Below are positions 1-7,141 of a stretch of DNA of 64,000 bases, piece by piece. The position numbers and the translations under genes were made by a program. The DNA lies in NCBI GenBank assembly GCA_910577015.1, contig CAJTKU010000014.1:1-64000 (forward strand). Direction: 5' to 3'. The stretch's first letter is position 1. Each line of letters begins with the position of its first letter. The DNA is from an uncultured Lachnospiraceae bacterium (lineage in GTDB: Bacteria; Bacillota; Clostridia; Lachnospirales; Lachnospiraceae). Under the pieces are notes generated by a model. It had not been told where the DNA came from, made no database searches, and saw only the letters and a program-made list of their open reading frames with translations.

Positions 1-74
1 TTGAACCCTCGCGCCGCTATTAACGACCTGCACCCTTTCCAGGGGTGTCCCTTCGACCTCTTGGGTACTTCTCC
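1..74 (-). tRNA. tRNA-Ser (anticodon GGA), 3' end cut by window edge
   Basis: Read on the minus strand, the sequence opens with GGAGAAGUACCCAAG, has an anticodon stem of CACCC/GGGUG around the loop CUGGAAA (anticodon GGA, plus-strand positions 38-40), a long class II variable arm, and the start of a T arm ending in GGUUCAA where the window begins. The long variable arm and the GGA anticodon identify serine. The 3' acceptor strand lies outside the window. It probably shares a transcript with the tRNA-Ser(UGA) gene just upstream. Confidence 0.93.
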
Positions 75-133
75 AAATGAGGTTGATTCATCAAACTCTA
101 TTATAAAAACTACCGGGGAGAAGGTATCTCCAG

Positions 134-219
134 CGGAGAGGGTGGGATTCGAACCCACGCGCCCTTGCGGACAAACGGTTTTCAAGACCGCCTCGTTATG
201 ACCACTTCGATACCTCTCC
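134..219 (-). tRNA. tRNA-Ser (anticodon UGA)
   Basis: The minus strand gives an 86-nt class II tRNA. The acceptor strand GGAGAGG pairs with CCUCUCC, the anticodon loop CUUGAAA carries UGA (plus positions 182-184), there is a long variable arm with GUCCGCAAGGGC, and the T loop is GUUCGAAUC. No CCA is encoded after the discriminator base, so CCA must be added after transcription. It lies 59 bp upstream of the tRNA-Ser(GGA) gene and reads the same way, so the two are likely cotranscribed. Confidence 0.96.
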
Positions 220-251
220 AAACGCTGTGCCGTTTGCTCAGTGCAAAAATT

Positions 252-280
252 ATATTAACAAAAAAGGAAACCTATGTCAA
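252..280 (-). promoter_or_regulatory. Candidate promoter of the tRNA-Ser pair
   Basis: On the minus strand a perfect TTGACA (275-280) is followed after 17 bp by TAATAT (252-257), about 30 bp upstream of the mature 5' end of tRNA-Ser(UGA). An overlapping TATAAT exists at a 20-bp spacing. Confidence 0.6.
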
Positions 281-312
281 CAACTTTTTTTGGAGATTTT
301 TGGAGTTTTCAC

Positions 313-481
313 AATTTACATGGCGGCAGCCCCCGCGTGCATTTGTTCCAACAGGACGCGCTCCCGCTCGAGTAAAAACGCAGCGGTACGTAGGATACCA
401 AAGTACGGTATCCAAATACCGGCGTTTTTACACGGTCCTTTATGGAATCAAATGCACGCGGGGGCTGCCGCCATGCAAATT
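313..481. repeat. Long hairpin repeat family A, copy 1
   Basis: This 169-bp imperfect palindrome begins 8 bp beyond the ispD stop codon. The outer arms CATGGCGGCAGCCCCCGCG and CGCGGGGGCTGCCGCCATG are perfectly complementary and continue inward through TGCATTTG/CAAATGCA. Inner pairings are TTCCA/TGGAA, AGGAC/GTCCT, GTAAAAACGC/GCGTTTTTAC, CGGTA/TACCG and an apical stem GGATACC/GGTATCC. The same core recurs at 6935-7111 and, inverted, at 10680-10864. It encodes no convincing protein. A mobile palindromic element and a structured RNA are both possible. Confidence 0.9.
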
Positions 482-489
482 ACACAAGG

Positions 490-1224
490 TTATCCATGAA
501 GGAATATTTTTGCCGTTTCCATATCTTCCGGGGTAGTTATTTTGATGTTTTTATAGGAAGCCCGCACCAGTTTTACCGGATAATGCAGCATGGTTTCCAC
601 CACCATGGCGTCATCCGTCACTTTTATTTCTTCGTTCTCCGGTTCTGCAAGGTATTCCGTTAGCAGCCGGTATGCCTTCAAAATGAGCGCCGTTTCAAAA
701 ACCTGGGGTGTCTGTACCGCAAACAGGCGCTCCCTTTCGGGTGTTTTTTTTGCAAAACCGTTTTCATCCGCATATTTTATGGTATCCTTGACCGGCACCG
801 CCGCACAGCATGCACCGTGCCTGACCGCCGCGTCATAGGTATCTTCTATTATTTTCTGCGTAACCAGAGGCCGCGCCCCGTCATGAATGAAAACATAACC
901 TTCCCGGTTCGGTGTTTTCATGCGTCCTTCTGCAATCACCTGCAGGGCCCGGTTTACGGATTCGAAACGTTCCGCTCCCCCTTCTATTATCGCGTCCACC
1001 TTTTTAAAACCGTAATGCTCCACGATTTCCCTTCGGGCATAATCGGTTTCCCCCCTGCCCACCACTAAAATTATATTATCAATCAGGGCAGACTCTTCAA
1101 AAGCCTGCAATCCGTACCAGATAACAGGCTTTCCGTTTAACGGCATATACTGCTTTGCCACCTTGCTCTCCATTCTTTTTCCTGCACCGGCAGCCAAAAG
1201 AATGGCAGTACACCTCTTTTTCAT
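490..1224 (-). CDS. ispD: 2-C-methyl-D-erythritol 4-phosphate cytidylyltransferase
   Basis: Third enzyme of the non-mevalonate isoprenoid pathway: it transfers CMP from CTP to methylerythritol phosphate in the cytoplasm. The 244-residue product opens with the nucleotidyltransferase P-loop-like LLAAGAGKRM (residues 9-18) and carries HDGARPLV and VKDTIK further on, as expected for IspD. The frame is open 20 codons further upstream, but the ATG at 1224 is preceded by AAGGAGAG and starts right at the conserved domain, so it was chosen. It is the last gene of the leftward run from tsaE, 65 bp after tsaD. Repeat family A copy 1 follows the stop. Confidence 0.93.
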   Translation of the reverse strand: MKKRCTAILLAAGAGKRMESKVAKQYMPLNGKPVIWYGLQAFEESALIDNIILVVGRGETDYARREIVEHYGFKKVDAIIEGGAERFESVNRALQVIAEGRMKTPNREGYVFIHDGARPLVTQKIIEDTYDAAVRHGACCAAVPVKDTIKYADENGFAKKTPERERLFAVQTPQVFETALILKAYRLLTEYLAEPENEEIKVTDDAMVVETMLHYPVKLVRASYKNIKITTPEDMETAKIFLHG

Positions 1225-1289
1225 CCTCTCTCCTTTTGCCATGCCGCCGGGCAGCGCATGCCATTTGCAAGGTCTGTCTGCCAAACCTG

Positions 1290-2303
1290 CTACAGCTTCA
1301 GATTCGGCACGGCGTTTAAATCCAATCCGCTTCTCTTTCCTTTTATAAATTCATAATATCCGGCTGTTCCAATCATTGCCGCATTATCCGTACACAATAT
1401 GGGGGACGGGTAAAAAAAACGGATGCCTTCCCTGTCGCAGCCCTTCTGCATGGCGGCCCTAAGCGCTGAATTGGAAGCAACGCCGCCTGCTATCGCAAAC
1501 TTGTCATATCCGTACTGTTTTACGGCGTTAAGCGCATGTTCCACCAGCACTTCCACCACTGCCTGCTGAAAAGAAGCCGCTACATCCTCCGTACAGACCT
1601 CTTCCCCTTTCATCCGGCAGGCGTTAAGATAATTTAAAACAGCCGACTTTAAACCGCTGAAACTGAAATCAAACTCATTTTCCCCTACTTTTGCCCTGGG
1701 AAAATAGATAGCTTCAGGATTGCCCGTTTTGGCAATCTTGTCAATCTTGGGACCGCCCGGATAGCCCAGTCCGATTGCCCGGGCCACCTTGTCAAACGCC
1801 TCTCCTGCGGCGTCATCCCTCGTCCTTCCTATAATTTCATATTGTCCGTAATCTTTCACCACAACCAGATGGGAATGACCGCCTGAAGCCACCAGACAGA
1901 CAAAAGGCGGCTCCAAATCTTTGTTTTCTATATAATTGGCGCTGATATGGCCTTCAATATGATGCACGCCGACAAGCGGAATGCCCGTAGCAAAGCTGAT
2001 GGCCTTTGCCGCCGAAACGCCCACCAAAAGAGGCCCCACCAGACCGGGACCGTAGGTTACCGCTATGGCGTCCATTTCCCTTAATCCACATCCTGCATCC
2101 CGCAAGGCTTCTTCTATTACCTGATTGATTTTTTCTATATGCTTTCTGGAGGCAATCTCCGGCACCACGCCGCCGTAAAGCGTATGCAGGGGCACCTGTG
2201 AAAAAATAATGTTGGAGACAATCTGCCTGCCGTTTTTCACCACCGCCGCTGCCGTCTCATCACAGGAACTTTCAATTGCCAGTATCAAAATATCTTTATC
2301 CAT
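1290..2303 (-). CDS. tsaD: tRNA N6-adenosine threonylcarbamoyltransferase
   Basis: Catalytic subunit of the TsaBDE complex, which attaches threonylcarbamoyl to A37 of ANN-decoding tRNAs. The 337-residue protein has the ASKHA-fold ATP motif ESSCDET (residues 11-17), the metal-binding HHIEGH (114-119), GGHSH, and a late GGVASN motif. Length is typical. TsaB and TsaE are encoded a few genes upstream in the same leftward run, so this cluster supplies all three dedicated transferase partners. It starts 7 bp after the stop of the upstream membrane-protein gene, indicating cotranscription. Confidence 0.96.
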   Translation of the reverse strand: MDKDILILAIESSCDETAAAVVKNGRQIVSNIIFSQVPLHTLYGGVVPEIASRKHIEKINQVIEEALRDAGCGLREMDAIAVTYGPGLVGPLLVGVSAAKAISFATGIPLVGVHHIEGHISANYIENKDLEPPFVCLVASGGHSHLVVVKDYGQYEIIGRTRDDAAGEAFDKVARAIGLGYPGGPKIDKIAKTGNPEAIYFPRAKVGENEFDFSFSGLKSAVLNYLNACRMKGEEVCTEDVAASFQQAVVEVLVEHALNAVKQYGYDKFAIAGGVASNSALRAAMQKGCDREGIRFFYPSPILCTDNAAMIGTAGYYEFIKGKRSGLDLNAVPNLKL

Positions 2304-2310
2304 GTCCTGA

Positions 2311-2940
2311 TTAATCCTGTTCTGTTAAATGTACGTTTTCTGCCAAATCCCACCCGTAAATCCGCCAGTGCTTATCTTCATCCTTTCTGAGCAGGAACAC
2401 TTCTTCCACGGGCTGCTTCGTTCTCCCGCTTGTCAGGGTGTAGGTACAGTAAATACGTGCAAAATCAAAACCGCCGTCCGAAAAAAAGTCTACGTCCGTG
2501 CTGGATGCCAGACTGTAACTGCTAATCCGGATGGAATTTTCCTGATAATATTCAATCTCACTTTTTAAATCAATTATATAACGGCCCCACTCATTGTTTT
2601 CGGCCAGTTCCTCATCATAAAGCATTCTTGCCTTATCTGCAAGCTGCTCCAGTTCTTCTTCACTAATATCTTCATTATAAAAACATTTGGTAATTTCGCT
2701 GTAATACCGAATCACTTCCCTCGGGGTGGGAGGATAATTGTTTTCCAGATTTCTGGCAAGCACTTCCTGAACTGCCGTTACCTTGGTATTGGCAGGTTCC
2801 TCTTTTTTCTGCCGGTTACTCAGATAGTAATAGTAGCCAACCACCAGGGCCACCAGAAACAAAATCACAATCCCGCTTTTTAGCGCCGCGCCATTATTAG
2901 CAGGCTTTTTTTTGGATGTGCCGTTATTTGTCCTCGCCAT
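2311..2940 (-). CDS. Single-pass membrane protein of unknown function
   Basis: A 209-residue protein with a short basic, Ser/Thr/Asn-rich N-terminus, one membrane helix at about residues 22-41, and a soluble, acidic, probably extracytoplasmic domain rich in Glu and Tyr. The shape suggests an N-in anchored protein; no catalytic motif is evident. The ATG at 2940 was chosen because AGAGAGGAGGA lies 6 bp upstream; an in-frame ATG nine codons earlier lies within or before that ribosome-binding site. The gene is tightly packed between rnz and tsaD and is probably cotranscribed with them. I do not recognise the family. Confidence 0.75.
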   Translation of the reverse strand: MARTNNGTSKKKPANNGAALKSGIVILFLVALVVGYYYYLSNRQKKEEPANTKVTAVQEVLARNLENNYPPTPREVIRYYSEITKCFYNEDISEEELEQLADKARMLYDEELAENNEWGRYIIDLKSEIEYYQENSIRISSYSLASSTDVDFFSDGGFDFARIYCTYTLTSGRTKQPVEEVFLLRKDEDKHWRIYGWDLAENVHLTEQD

Positions 2941-2978
2941 AAACCATCCTCCTCTCTCTTTTACCAACCCGGAAATAT

Positions 2979-3890
2979 TTATTCTTCTTCAAATCCCAGT
3001 TCCAATGTACGTCCATCCTTGGCCGCCACAGAAGCCGGAAAAATTTTTCTGACTTCCTGCATGTACTCTTCCGGTTTTAACAGGGACGGGCTGTAATGGG
3101 TCAGCCACATTTCTTTCACTTCTGCTTTTTTTGCAAGGCGAGCCGCTTCATAAAAAGTCATATGTTTATACTCTTTCGCCTTGCACACCTTGTCCGGTTC
3201 CCCGTACATGCCCTCGCAGATAAACAAATCCGCACCTGCGGCATTTTCCACGATACTGTCCGTCGGCCGGGTATCCGTCGTGTAAGTTACCTTCAGCCCT
3301 TTTCGGGGCGGTCCCATAACCATATCCGGCGTCAGAATCCGGTCAGGCAGCTCAATGGTTTCTCCCTTTTGCAGGCGGTTCCAAAGGCTCTTTTCAATGT
3401 CCAGGGAAATCGCCTTTTCCATCAAAAACCTGCCTTTTCGCTCCACTATCATGCTGTATCCATAGCATAACACATTATGGTTCACCTTAAAAGCCTCCAG
3501 CTTAAATCCGTCAAAAGAAATCTGCTGTGTGCTTTCAGTCAGTTCCATGCACTGTATCTCAAAAGGCAGTTCCGGGGCAATCACCCTGAGTGCGGAAACC
3601 ACCCGGGATAACCCCTTTGGTCCAATCAATAAAAGAGGGGTGGTCTTTTCCGCATTTCCCATGGTAAGCAGCATACCGGGCAGGCCTGCTACATGGTCCG
3701 CATGATAATGGGTAAAGCAGATAATATCAATGGGTTTCGGACTCCAGCCCTTTTCCTTCATGGCAATCTGCGTGCCTTCCCCGCAGTCAATAAGAATATT
3801 TTTTCCGTTATAGCGCATCATCAGGGATGTCAGCCATCTATACGGAAGCGGCATCATGCCGCCGGTTCCCAGCAGACAAACGTCTAACAT
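2979..3890 (-). CDS. rnz: Ribonuclease Z (tRNase Z)
   Basis: Metallo-beta-lactamase-fold endonuclease that trims the 3' trailer of tRNA precursors lacking an encoded CCA. The 303-residue protein has the zinc motif HYHADH (residues 61-66) followed by VAGLPG, a later TTDTRP segment with a metal-ligand aspartate, and LTHYSP near the C-terminus. Length matches the short tRNase Z class. The start overlaps the 3' end of the upstream zinc-finger gene by 7 bp, so translation is probably coupled. The tRNA-Ser(UGA) gene in this window lacks an encoded CCA, consistent with a need for this activity. Confidence 0.92.
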   Translation of the reverse strand: MLDVCLLGTGGMMPLPYRWLTSLMMRYNGKNILIDCGEGTQIAMKEKGWSPKPIDIICFTHYHADHVAGLPGMLLTMGNAEKTTPLLLIGPKGLSRVVSALRVIAPELPFEIQCMELTESTQQISFDGFKLEAFKVNHNVLCYGYSMIVERKGRFLMEKAISLDIEKSLWNRLQKGETIELPDRILTPDMVMGPPRKGLKVTYTTDTRPTDSIVENAAGADLFICEGMYGEPDKVCKAKEYKHMTFYEAARLAKKAEVKEMWLTHYSPSLLKPEEYMQEVRKIFPASVAAKDGRTLELGFEEE

Positions 3891-4132
3891 AATTCTTCTT
3901 CCTCTGTTTCACAAACCGGAAGGGAAAACTCACCAATCAAGGCGTCATAACAATCTTCACACAAATCAAATTGATGCCTTACGCCGTCTTTTTTACTGAA
4001 ATAACCAAAAAAGGCATCCGCAGTAAAACATCCTTCTTTTAATATGCCGTTCTCCACCTTAAGAAGCCTGCCGCATTTATTGCAGACCACCTCTTCCAGC
4101 CGTCTTTCCTTTTCTTCCTTATATTTCCTCAT
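3884..4132 (-). CDS. Small CxxC zinc-finger protein, function unknown
   Basis: An 82-residue protein starting MRKYKEEKERR, with one CNKC pair near residue 18, an aromatic DAFFGYFSKKDG middle, then CEDC and an acidic tail ending in cysteine. The paired CxxC motifs suggest one structural zinc. The start at 4132 has GGGAGGA 7 bp upstream; an in-frame ATG 12 codons earlier lacks such a site. It overlaps rnz by 7 bp and follows rimI. The basic N-terminus would suit nucleic-acid or ribosome contact, but this is inference only. Confidence 0.75.
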   Translation of the reverse strand: MRKYKEEKERRLEEVVCNKCGRLLKVENGILKEGCFTADAFFGYFSKKDGVRHQFDLCEDCYDALIGEFSLPVCETEEEELC

Positions 4133-4215
4133 ACCCAATCCTCCCTGTATTTTGTTTACATAAAGCACTCAACGCTTCTATTATACAGAATTTGTCGAAA
4201 AAAGGGCATGGTAAT

Positions 4216-4683
4216 TTATCCAACCTCTTCCTGTCTTTTCCACATAATCATGGCATCTTCCCGTGGCTTATCATAAAAACCGGGACGTATGCCTGCACTT
4301 ACAAATCCAAGTTTTTCATATAAATGAATGGCCGGGGCATTGCTCACGCGCACTTCCAGGGTATAATTTTCAATGCCGATTTCCCTGCCCTGCTCCATCA
4401 GGACTTCCAGCATTTTTCTGCCTACTCCCCTGTTGCGCCATGCCTCATCCACCACTACGTTATTGATGTCTCCGTCCCCGCAGGCATTTGTCACGCCGCA
4501 GCAGCCTATCGGCTCCTCCTTTGCCACGGCAACCACATACAGGGAATCCTCTCTTTCCACCATGTCAAGAAATGCATCCGGCGACCAAGGCATGGAAAAA
4601 ACAGCCTCCTCCAGCCTGCTGACGGCAGGCACATCCTCCTTTGTCATGGGCCGAATCACAATCTGATTTCTGTCACACTCCAT
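4216..4683 (-). CDS. rimI: RimI-like ribosomal-protein alanine N-acetyltransferase (GNAT)
   Basis: A 155-residue GNAT-fold enzyme with the acetyl-CoA pyrophosphate-binding loop RNRGVGRK (residues 83-90) and the terminal NAPAIHLYEKLGF segment typical of RimI. In Escherichia coli RimI acetylates the N-terminus of ribosomal protein S18. In Firmicutes rimI commonly sits between tsaB and tsaD, as here. It overlaps the end of tsaB by 11 bp, which implies translational coupling. The substrate in this organism is inferred from family and context rather than from residues. Confidence 0.88.
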   Translation of the reverse strand: MECDRNQIVIRPMTKEDVPAVSRLEEAVFSMPWSPDAFLDMVEREDSLYVVAVAKEEPIGCCGVTNACGDGDINNVVVDEAWRNRGVGRKMLEVLMEQGREIGIENYTLEVRVSNAPAIHLYEKLGFVSAGIRPGFYDKPREDAMIMWKRQEEVG

Positions 4684-5404
4684 TTTCCTGCTCCAAACGC
4701 TCCCTCTCTGCCTGACTTAAGCGGAGATACCGGGGCTGGTGCGCTCCGGCATCCACTGCCTTTCCTTCTTTATAAAAAATTTCTGCCAGGGAGGCAACCG
4801 CCGCGGCGCGCTGTCTGTTGCAATGCGGCGCTGCAAAGCAATAATCCACTTTCATGCCGGATTCTATTATTTTTTTGTATACCGGCACGCCATCCCCCAG
4901 AAAAACCACAGGTTTTCCCAGTTTATTCAATTCTTCCATGATTTCGGAAATGTCTGCGGCACACTGTTCTTTGATTATTTTCATGCTGCAGGCGCTGCCG
5001 CTTTCCTCTTTCACACTTTCAAATGTGTAAATCCCTGTATATACCTGATTTCTCCTGGCATCCATAATCGGACAGACCATTTTTTCAGTTCCCCACAGAT
5101 TATAGGCAAGCCCCTCAACAGTAGGCACCTCCACTATCGGTTTGTCCAGGGCAAGACCAAGCCCTTTGGCTGTTGCCGAACCGATACGCAGTCCGGTAAA
5201 AGAACCGGGACCCGCGGCAATGGCTATGGCGTCAATGGTTGAAAGGTCCAATTCCGTCATATCCTTTATTGCCTGCAGCATAGGAAGCAATGTCTGAGAA
5301 TGTGTCTTTTTATAATTGACGGTATATTCCGCAATCAGGACTTCATCTTCCACCACCGCGGCGGAAGCTACCAGCCCCGAACTGTCCAATGCCAGTATCT
5401 TCAT
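4673..5404 (-). CDS. tsaB: tRNA threonylcarbamoyladenosine biosynthesis protein TsaB
   Basis: Non-catalytic ASKHA-fold partner that dimerises with TsaD for t6A37 synthesis. The 243-residue protein begins MKILALDSSG and has AAGPGSFTGLRIG at about residues 64-76, a signature of TsaB. The start overlaps the tsaE stop by 4 bp and the end overlaps rimI by 11 bp, so tsaE, tsaB and rimI are translationally coupled. Confidence 0.93.
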   Translation of the reverse strand: MKILALDSSGLVASAAVVEDEVLIAEYTVNYKKTHSQTLLPMLQAIKDMTELDLSTIDAIAIAAGPGSFTGLRIGSATAKGLGLALDKPIVEVPTVEGLAYNLWGTEKMVCPIMDARRNQVYTGIYTFESVKEESGSACSMKIIKEQCAADISEIMEELNKLGKPVVFLGDGVPVYKKIIESGMKVDYCFAAPHCNRQRAAAVASLAEIFYKEGKAVDAGAHQPRYLRLSQAERERLEQENGV

Positions 5405-5844
5405 TCCTGTTCCCCTTCTATCGTGATTTTCCGGTAGTCAAACCCCTTTTCCAAATTCTTTTCCATGGTAATGCGGATACAATTGTCCGGCAGGATTTCC
5501 GTAATCCGGTCCGCCCACTCTATCAGACAGACGCCCTCCCCGAAAAAGCAGTCTTCATACCCGATTTCTTCCATTTCCTCCACATCACCGATACGGTATA
5601 CGTCAAAATGATAAAACGGCAGGCGTCCTTCTTCGTAAACCTGCATAATCGTAAATGTCGGGCTGTTTACATGCTCCGTAATGCCAAGTCCTCTTGCAAA
5701 CCCCTGCGAGAACACGGTTTTCCCTACGCCAAGGTCTCCCCTAAGCGTGTATATGCTGCCGGGTACCGCCGCTTTTCCCATGGTTTCTCCTAACAGCCCT
5801 GTTTCCTTTTCATTCAGGGTTTCTATTACCTTTTTTGTTTCCAT
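5401..5844 (-). CDS. tsaE: tRNA threonylcarbamoyladenosine biosynthesis ATPase TsaE
   Basis: P-loop ATPase that drives turnover of the TsaB-TsaD complex. The 147-residue protein has Walker A GDLGVGKT (residues 36-43), FTIMQVYE and FYHFDVYRI in the middle, and the LIEWADRI block near residue 107. The frame is open 20 codons further upstream, but the ATG at 5844 gives the normal family length and has a GGGAG site about 10 bp before it. It lies 17 bp downstream of the YcxB-like gene. Confidence 0.92.
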   Translation of the reverse strand: METKKVIETLNEKETGLLGETMGKAAVPGSIYTLRGDLGVGKTVFSQGFARGLGITEHVNSPTFTIMQVYEEGRLPFYHFDVYRIGDVEEMEEIGYEDCFFGEGVCLIEWADRITEILPDNCIRITMEKNLEKGFDYRKITIEGEQE

Positions 5845-5861
5845 AATGATTTCACTCCCAA

Positions 5862-6338
5862 TCACTGTCGGATTTTTACTTTTTTCGCCGGCAGATGGGT
5901 ACACAGCACCTGAATGACCTGCGCTGTCATATCCCCCAAATCCCTTTTGGGAAAGATACAGGCGTTTACTTTGGAGGTATACACAATCAGGCTCTTTCCC
6001 GTGGAAACCGCCTTAACAATATTTCCCCACTCCTGCATTTCCTGTGTGCCGCCCTGTGACACATGGATGCCTTCGTCATCCAGCACATAATGAAGGGTCT
6101 CTTTAAACGCCGGATTGGCAAGCATCTGCTGCCTGCTTTTCAGAAACAGGGTCCATGGCAGGTAGCACAAAAGCACTGCGCCCGCAATCACCATCAGCCA
6201 TCCCTTCATATAGATGCCGACGATTACCATAAGCGCCCCTATCACACTCCCGAACAGTCCGGAAAAACCATTGTAAGTATGCCTCAACATATAATCATAC
6301 AAATCGCCTGCTTTTATGTGTACGTCAAATTCTATCAT
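5862..6338 (-). CDS. YcxB-like membrane protein with two TM helices
   Basis: A 158-residue protein. An N-terminal beta-strand segment (MIEFDVHIKAGDLYDYM) leads into a hydrophobic hairpin at about residues 27-65, then a soluble domain with VLDDEGIHV and a TSKVNACIFPKRD stretch resembling the PH-like C-terminal domain of YcxB-family proteins. The biochemical role is unknown. AGGAGG precedes the start. It is the first gene of the leftward run leading into tsaE and lies just downstream of the mscL terminator. Confidence 0.72.
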   Translation of the reverse strand: MIEFDVHIKAGDLYDYMLRHTYNGFSGLFGSVIGALMVIVGIYMKGWLMVIAGAVLLCYLPWTLFLKSRQQMLANPAFKETLHYVLDDEGIHVSQGGTQEMQEWGNIVKAVSTGKSLIVYTSKVNACIFPKRDLGDMTAQVIQVLCTHLPAKKVKIRQ

Positions 6339-6365
6339 GACGGGTTCCTCCTATAAACGCTTTAA

Positions 6366-6390
6366 AAAGCACCTACACGGTAGGTGCTTT
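6366..6390 (-). terminator. Intrinsic terminator of mscL
   Basis: On the minus strand AAAGCACCTA pairs with TAGGTGCTTT around a short loop and is followed by TTTTTAAA, 14 bp beyond the mscL stop codon. It separates mscL from the downstream YcxB-like/tsaE run. Confidence 0.85.
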
Positions 6391-6403
6391 ATGCCGCAAT
6401 CCT

Positions 6404-6844
6404 TTATGCTTCCTGTTCCAGCTCCGAAGTACAATGCGGACACCTGGTAGCCTCCAAAGCAATATCCGACTTGCAGAACGGACACTTTTTCGTGGTTGAC
6501 GGTGCTTTGGGTTCCTCCTTCTTCAGCTTGTTCATCCCTTTCACAAACAGGAACACGACAAACGCCATAATCACAAAGTTAATAATGTTGGAAATGAATG
6601 TTCCATAATTCAAAGTGGCCGCGCCTGCCGCCTGCGCCGCCTCCAGGGTGGCATAACTGCTGCCGTCCAATGAGACGAACCAGTTTGAAAAATCCACTTT
6701 TCCGGTAAAGATGCTGACTACCGGCATAATCATATCATTTACCAGGGAATTGACAATGCTGGTAAACGCGCTTCCGATTATCATACCTACCGCCAAATCA
6801 ATCATATTGCCGCGCAGGGCAAATTTTTTAAACTCTTTCAGCAT
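6404..6844 (-). CDS. mscL: Large-conductance mechanosensitive channel with zinc-ribbon tail
   Basis: A 146-residue homopentameric channel that opens under membrane tension to release solutes. The N-terminal helix and pore-lining TM1 (MLKEFKKFALRGNMIDLAVG, then IIGSAFTSIVNSLV) match MscL; a periplasmic loop rich in Ala/Gly and TM2 follow at about residues 85-105. The last 26 residues are unusual relative to the classical protein: CPFC at 121-124 and CPHC at 135-138 form a zinc ribbon in the cytoplasmic tail. The gene appears monocistronic between its own promoter (6885-6913) and terminator. Confidence 0.94.
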   Translation of the reverse strand: MLKEFKKFALRGNMIDLAVGMIIGSAFTSIVNSLVNDMIMPVVSIFTGKVDFSNWFVSLDGSSYATLEAAQAAGAATLNYGTFISNIINFVIMAFVVFLFVKGMNKLKKEEPKAPSTTKKCPFCKSDIALEATRCPHCTSELEQEA

Positions 6845-6884
6845 ATTCTGTATTCCCCTCTCGTTTCACTTTTGTTTATTCAAT

Positions 6885-6913
6885 ATTATATTGGCAATCC
6901 CCGTAAAAAGCAA
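6885..6913 (-). promoter_or_regulatory. Candidate mscL promoter
   Basis: On the minus strand TTGCTT (6908-6913), a 17-bp spacer and a perfect TATAAT (6885-6890), about 40 bp upstream of the mscL start. It sits just outside the extended arm of hairpin repeat copy 2. Confidence 0.7.
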
Positions 6914-6934
6914 GTCCAAAAGTTTGCCGGAGGA

Positions 6935-7111
6935 CCGTATTTTCCATGACGTCAGCCCCGGCGTGCATTTGTTCCAACAGGACGCGCTCTCGCTCGAGTA
7001 AAAACGCAGCGGCACATAGGAGGTTAAAAAACAACCTCCAAATGCCGGCGTTTTTACACGGTCCTTTATGGAATCAAATGCACGCCAGGGCTGACGTCAT
7101 GGAAAATACGG
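6935..7111. repeat. Long hairpin repeat family A, copy 2
   Basis: The same core as copy 1 in the same plus-strand orientation. The arms CCGTATTTTCCATGACGTCA and TGACGTCATGGAAAATACGG are unrelated to those of copy 1 yet perfectly complementary to each other. Pairing continues inward with a single C-A opposition that reads as G-U on the minus strand. The mid stem is CGGCA/TGCCG and the apical stem GGAGGTT/AACCTCC, both changed in step relative to copy 1. Weaker complementarity (TTGCC/GGCAA) extends outward to about 6918 and 7130. It lies 30 bp after the MacB-like permease stop. Confidence 0.9.
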
Positions 7112-7141
7112 AGACTTTGGCAAAAGTTTTGGCGAAGCCCC

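Noticed and set aside
165..536. Open frames running through hairpin repeat copy 1 and the tRNA-Ser gene
   Set aside because: They start inside a tRNA and cross a palindrome; no coding features and no match to the other repeat copies' frames.
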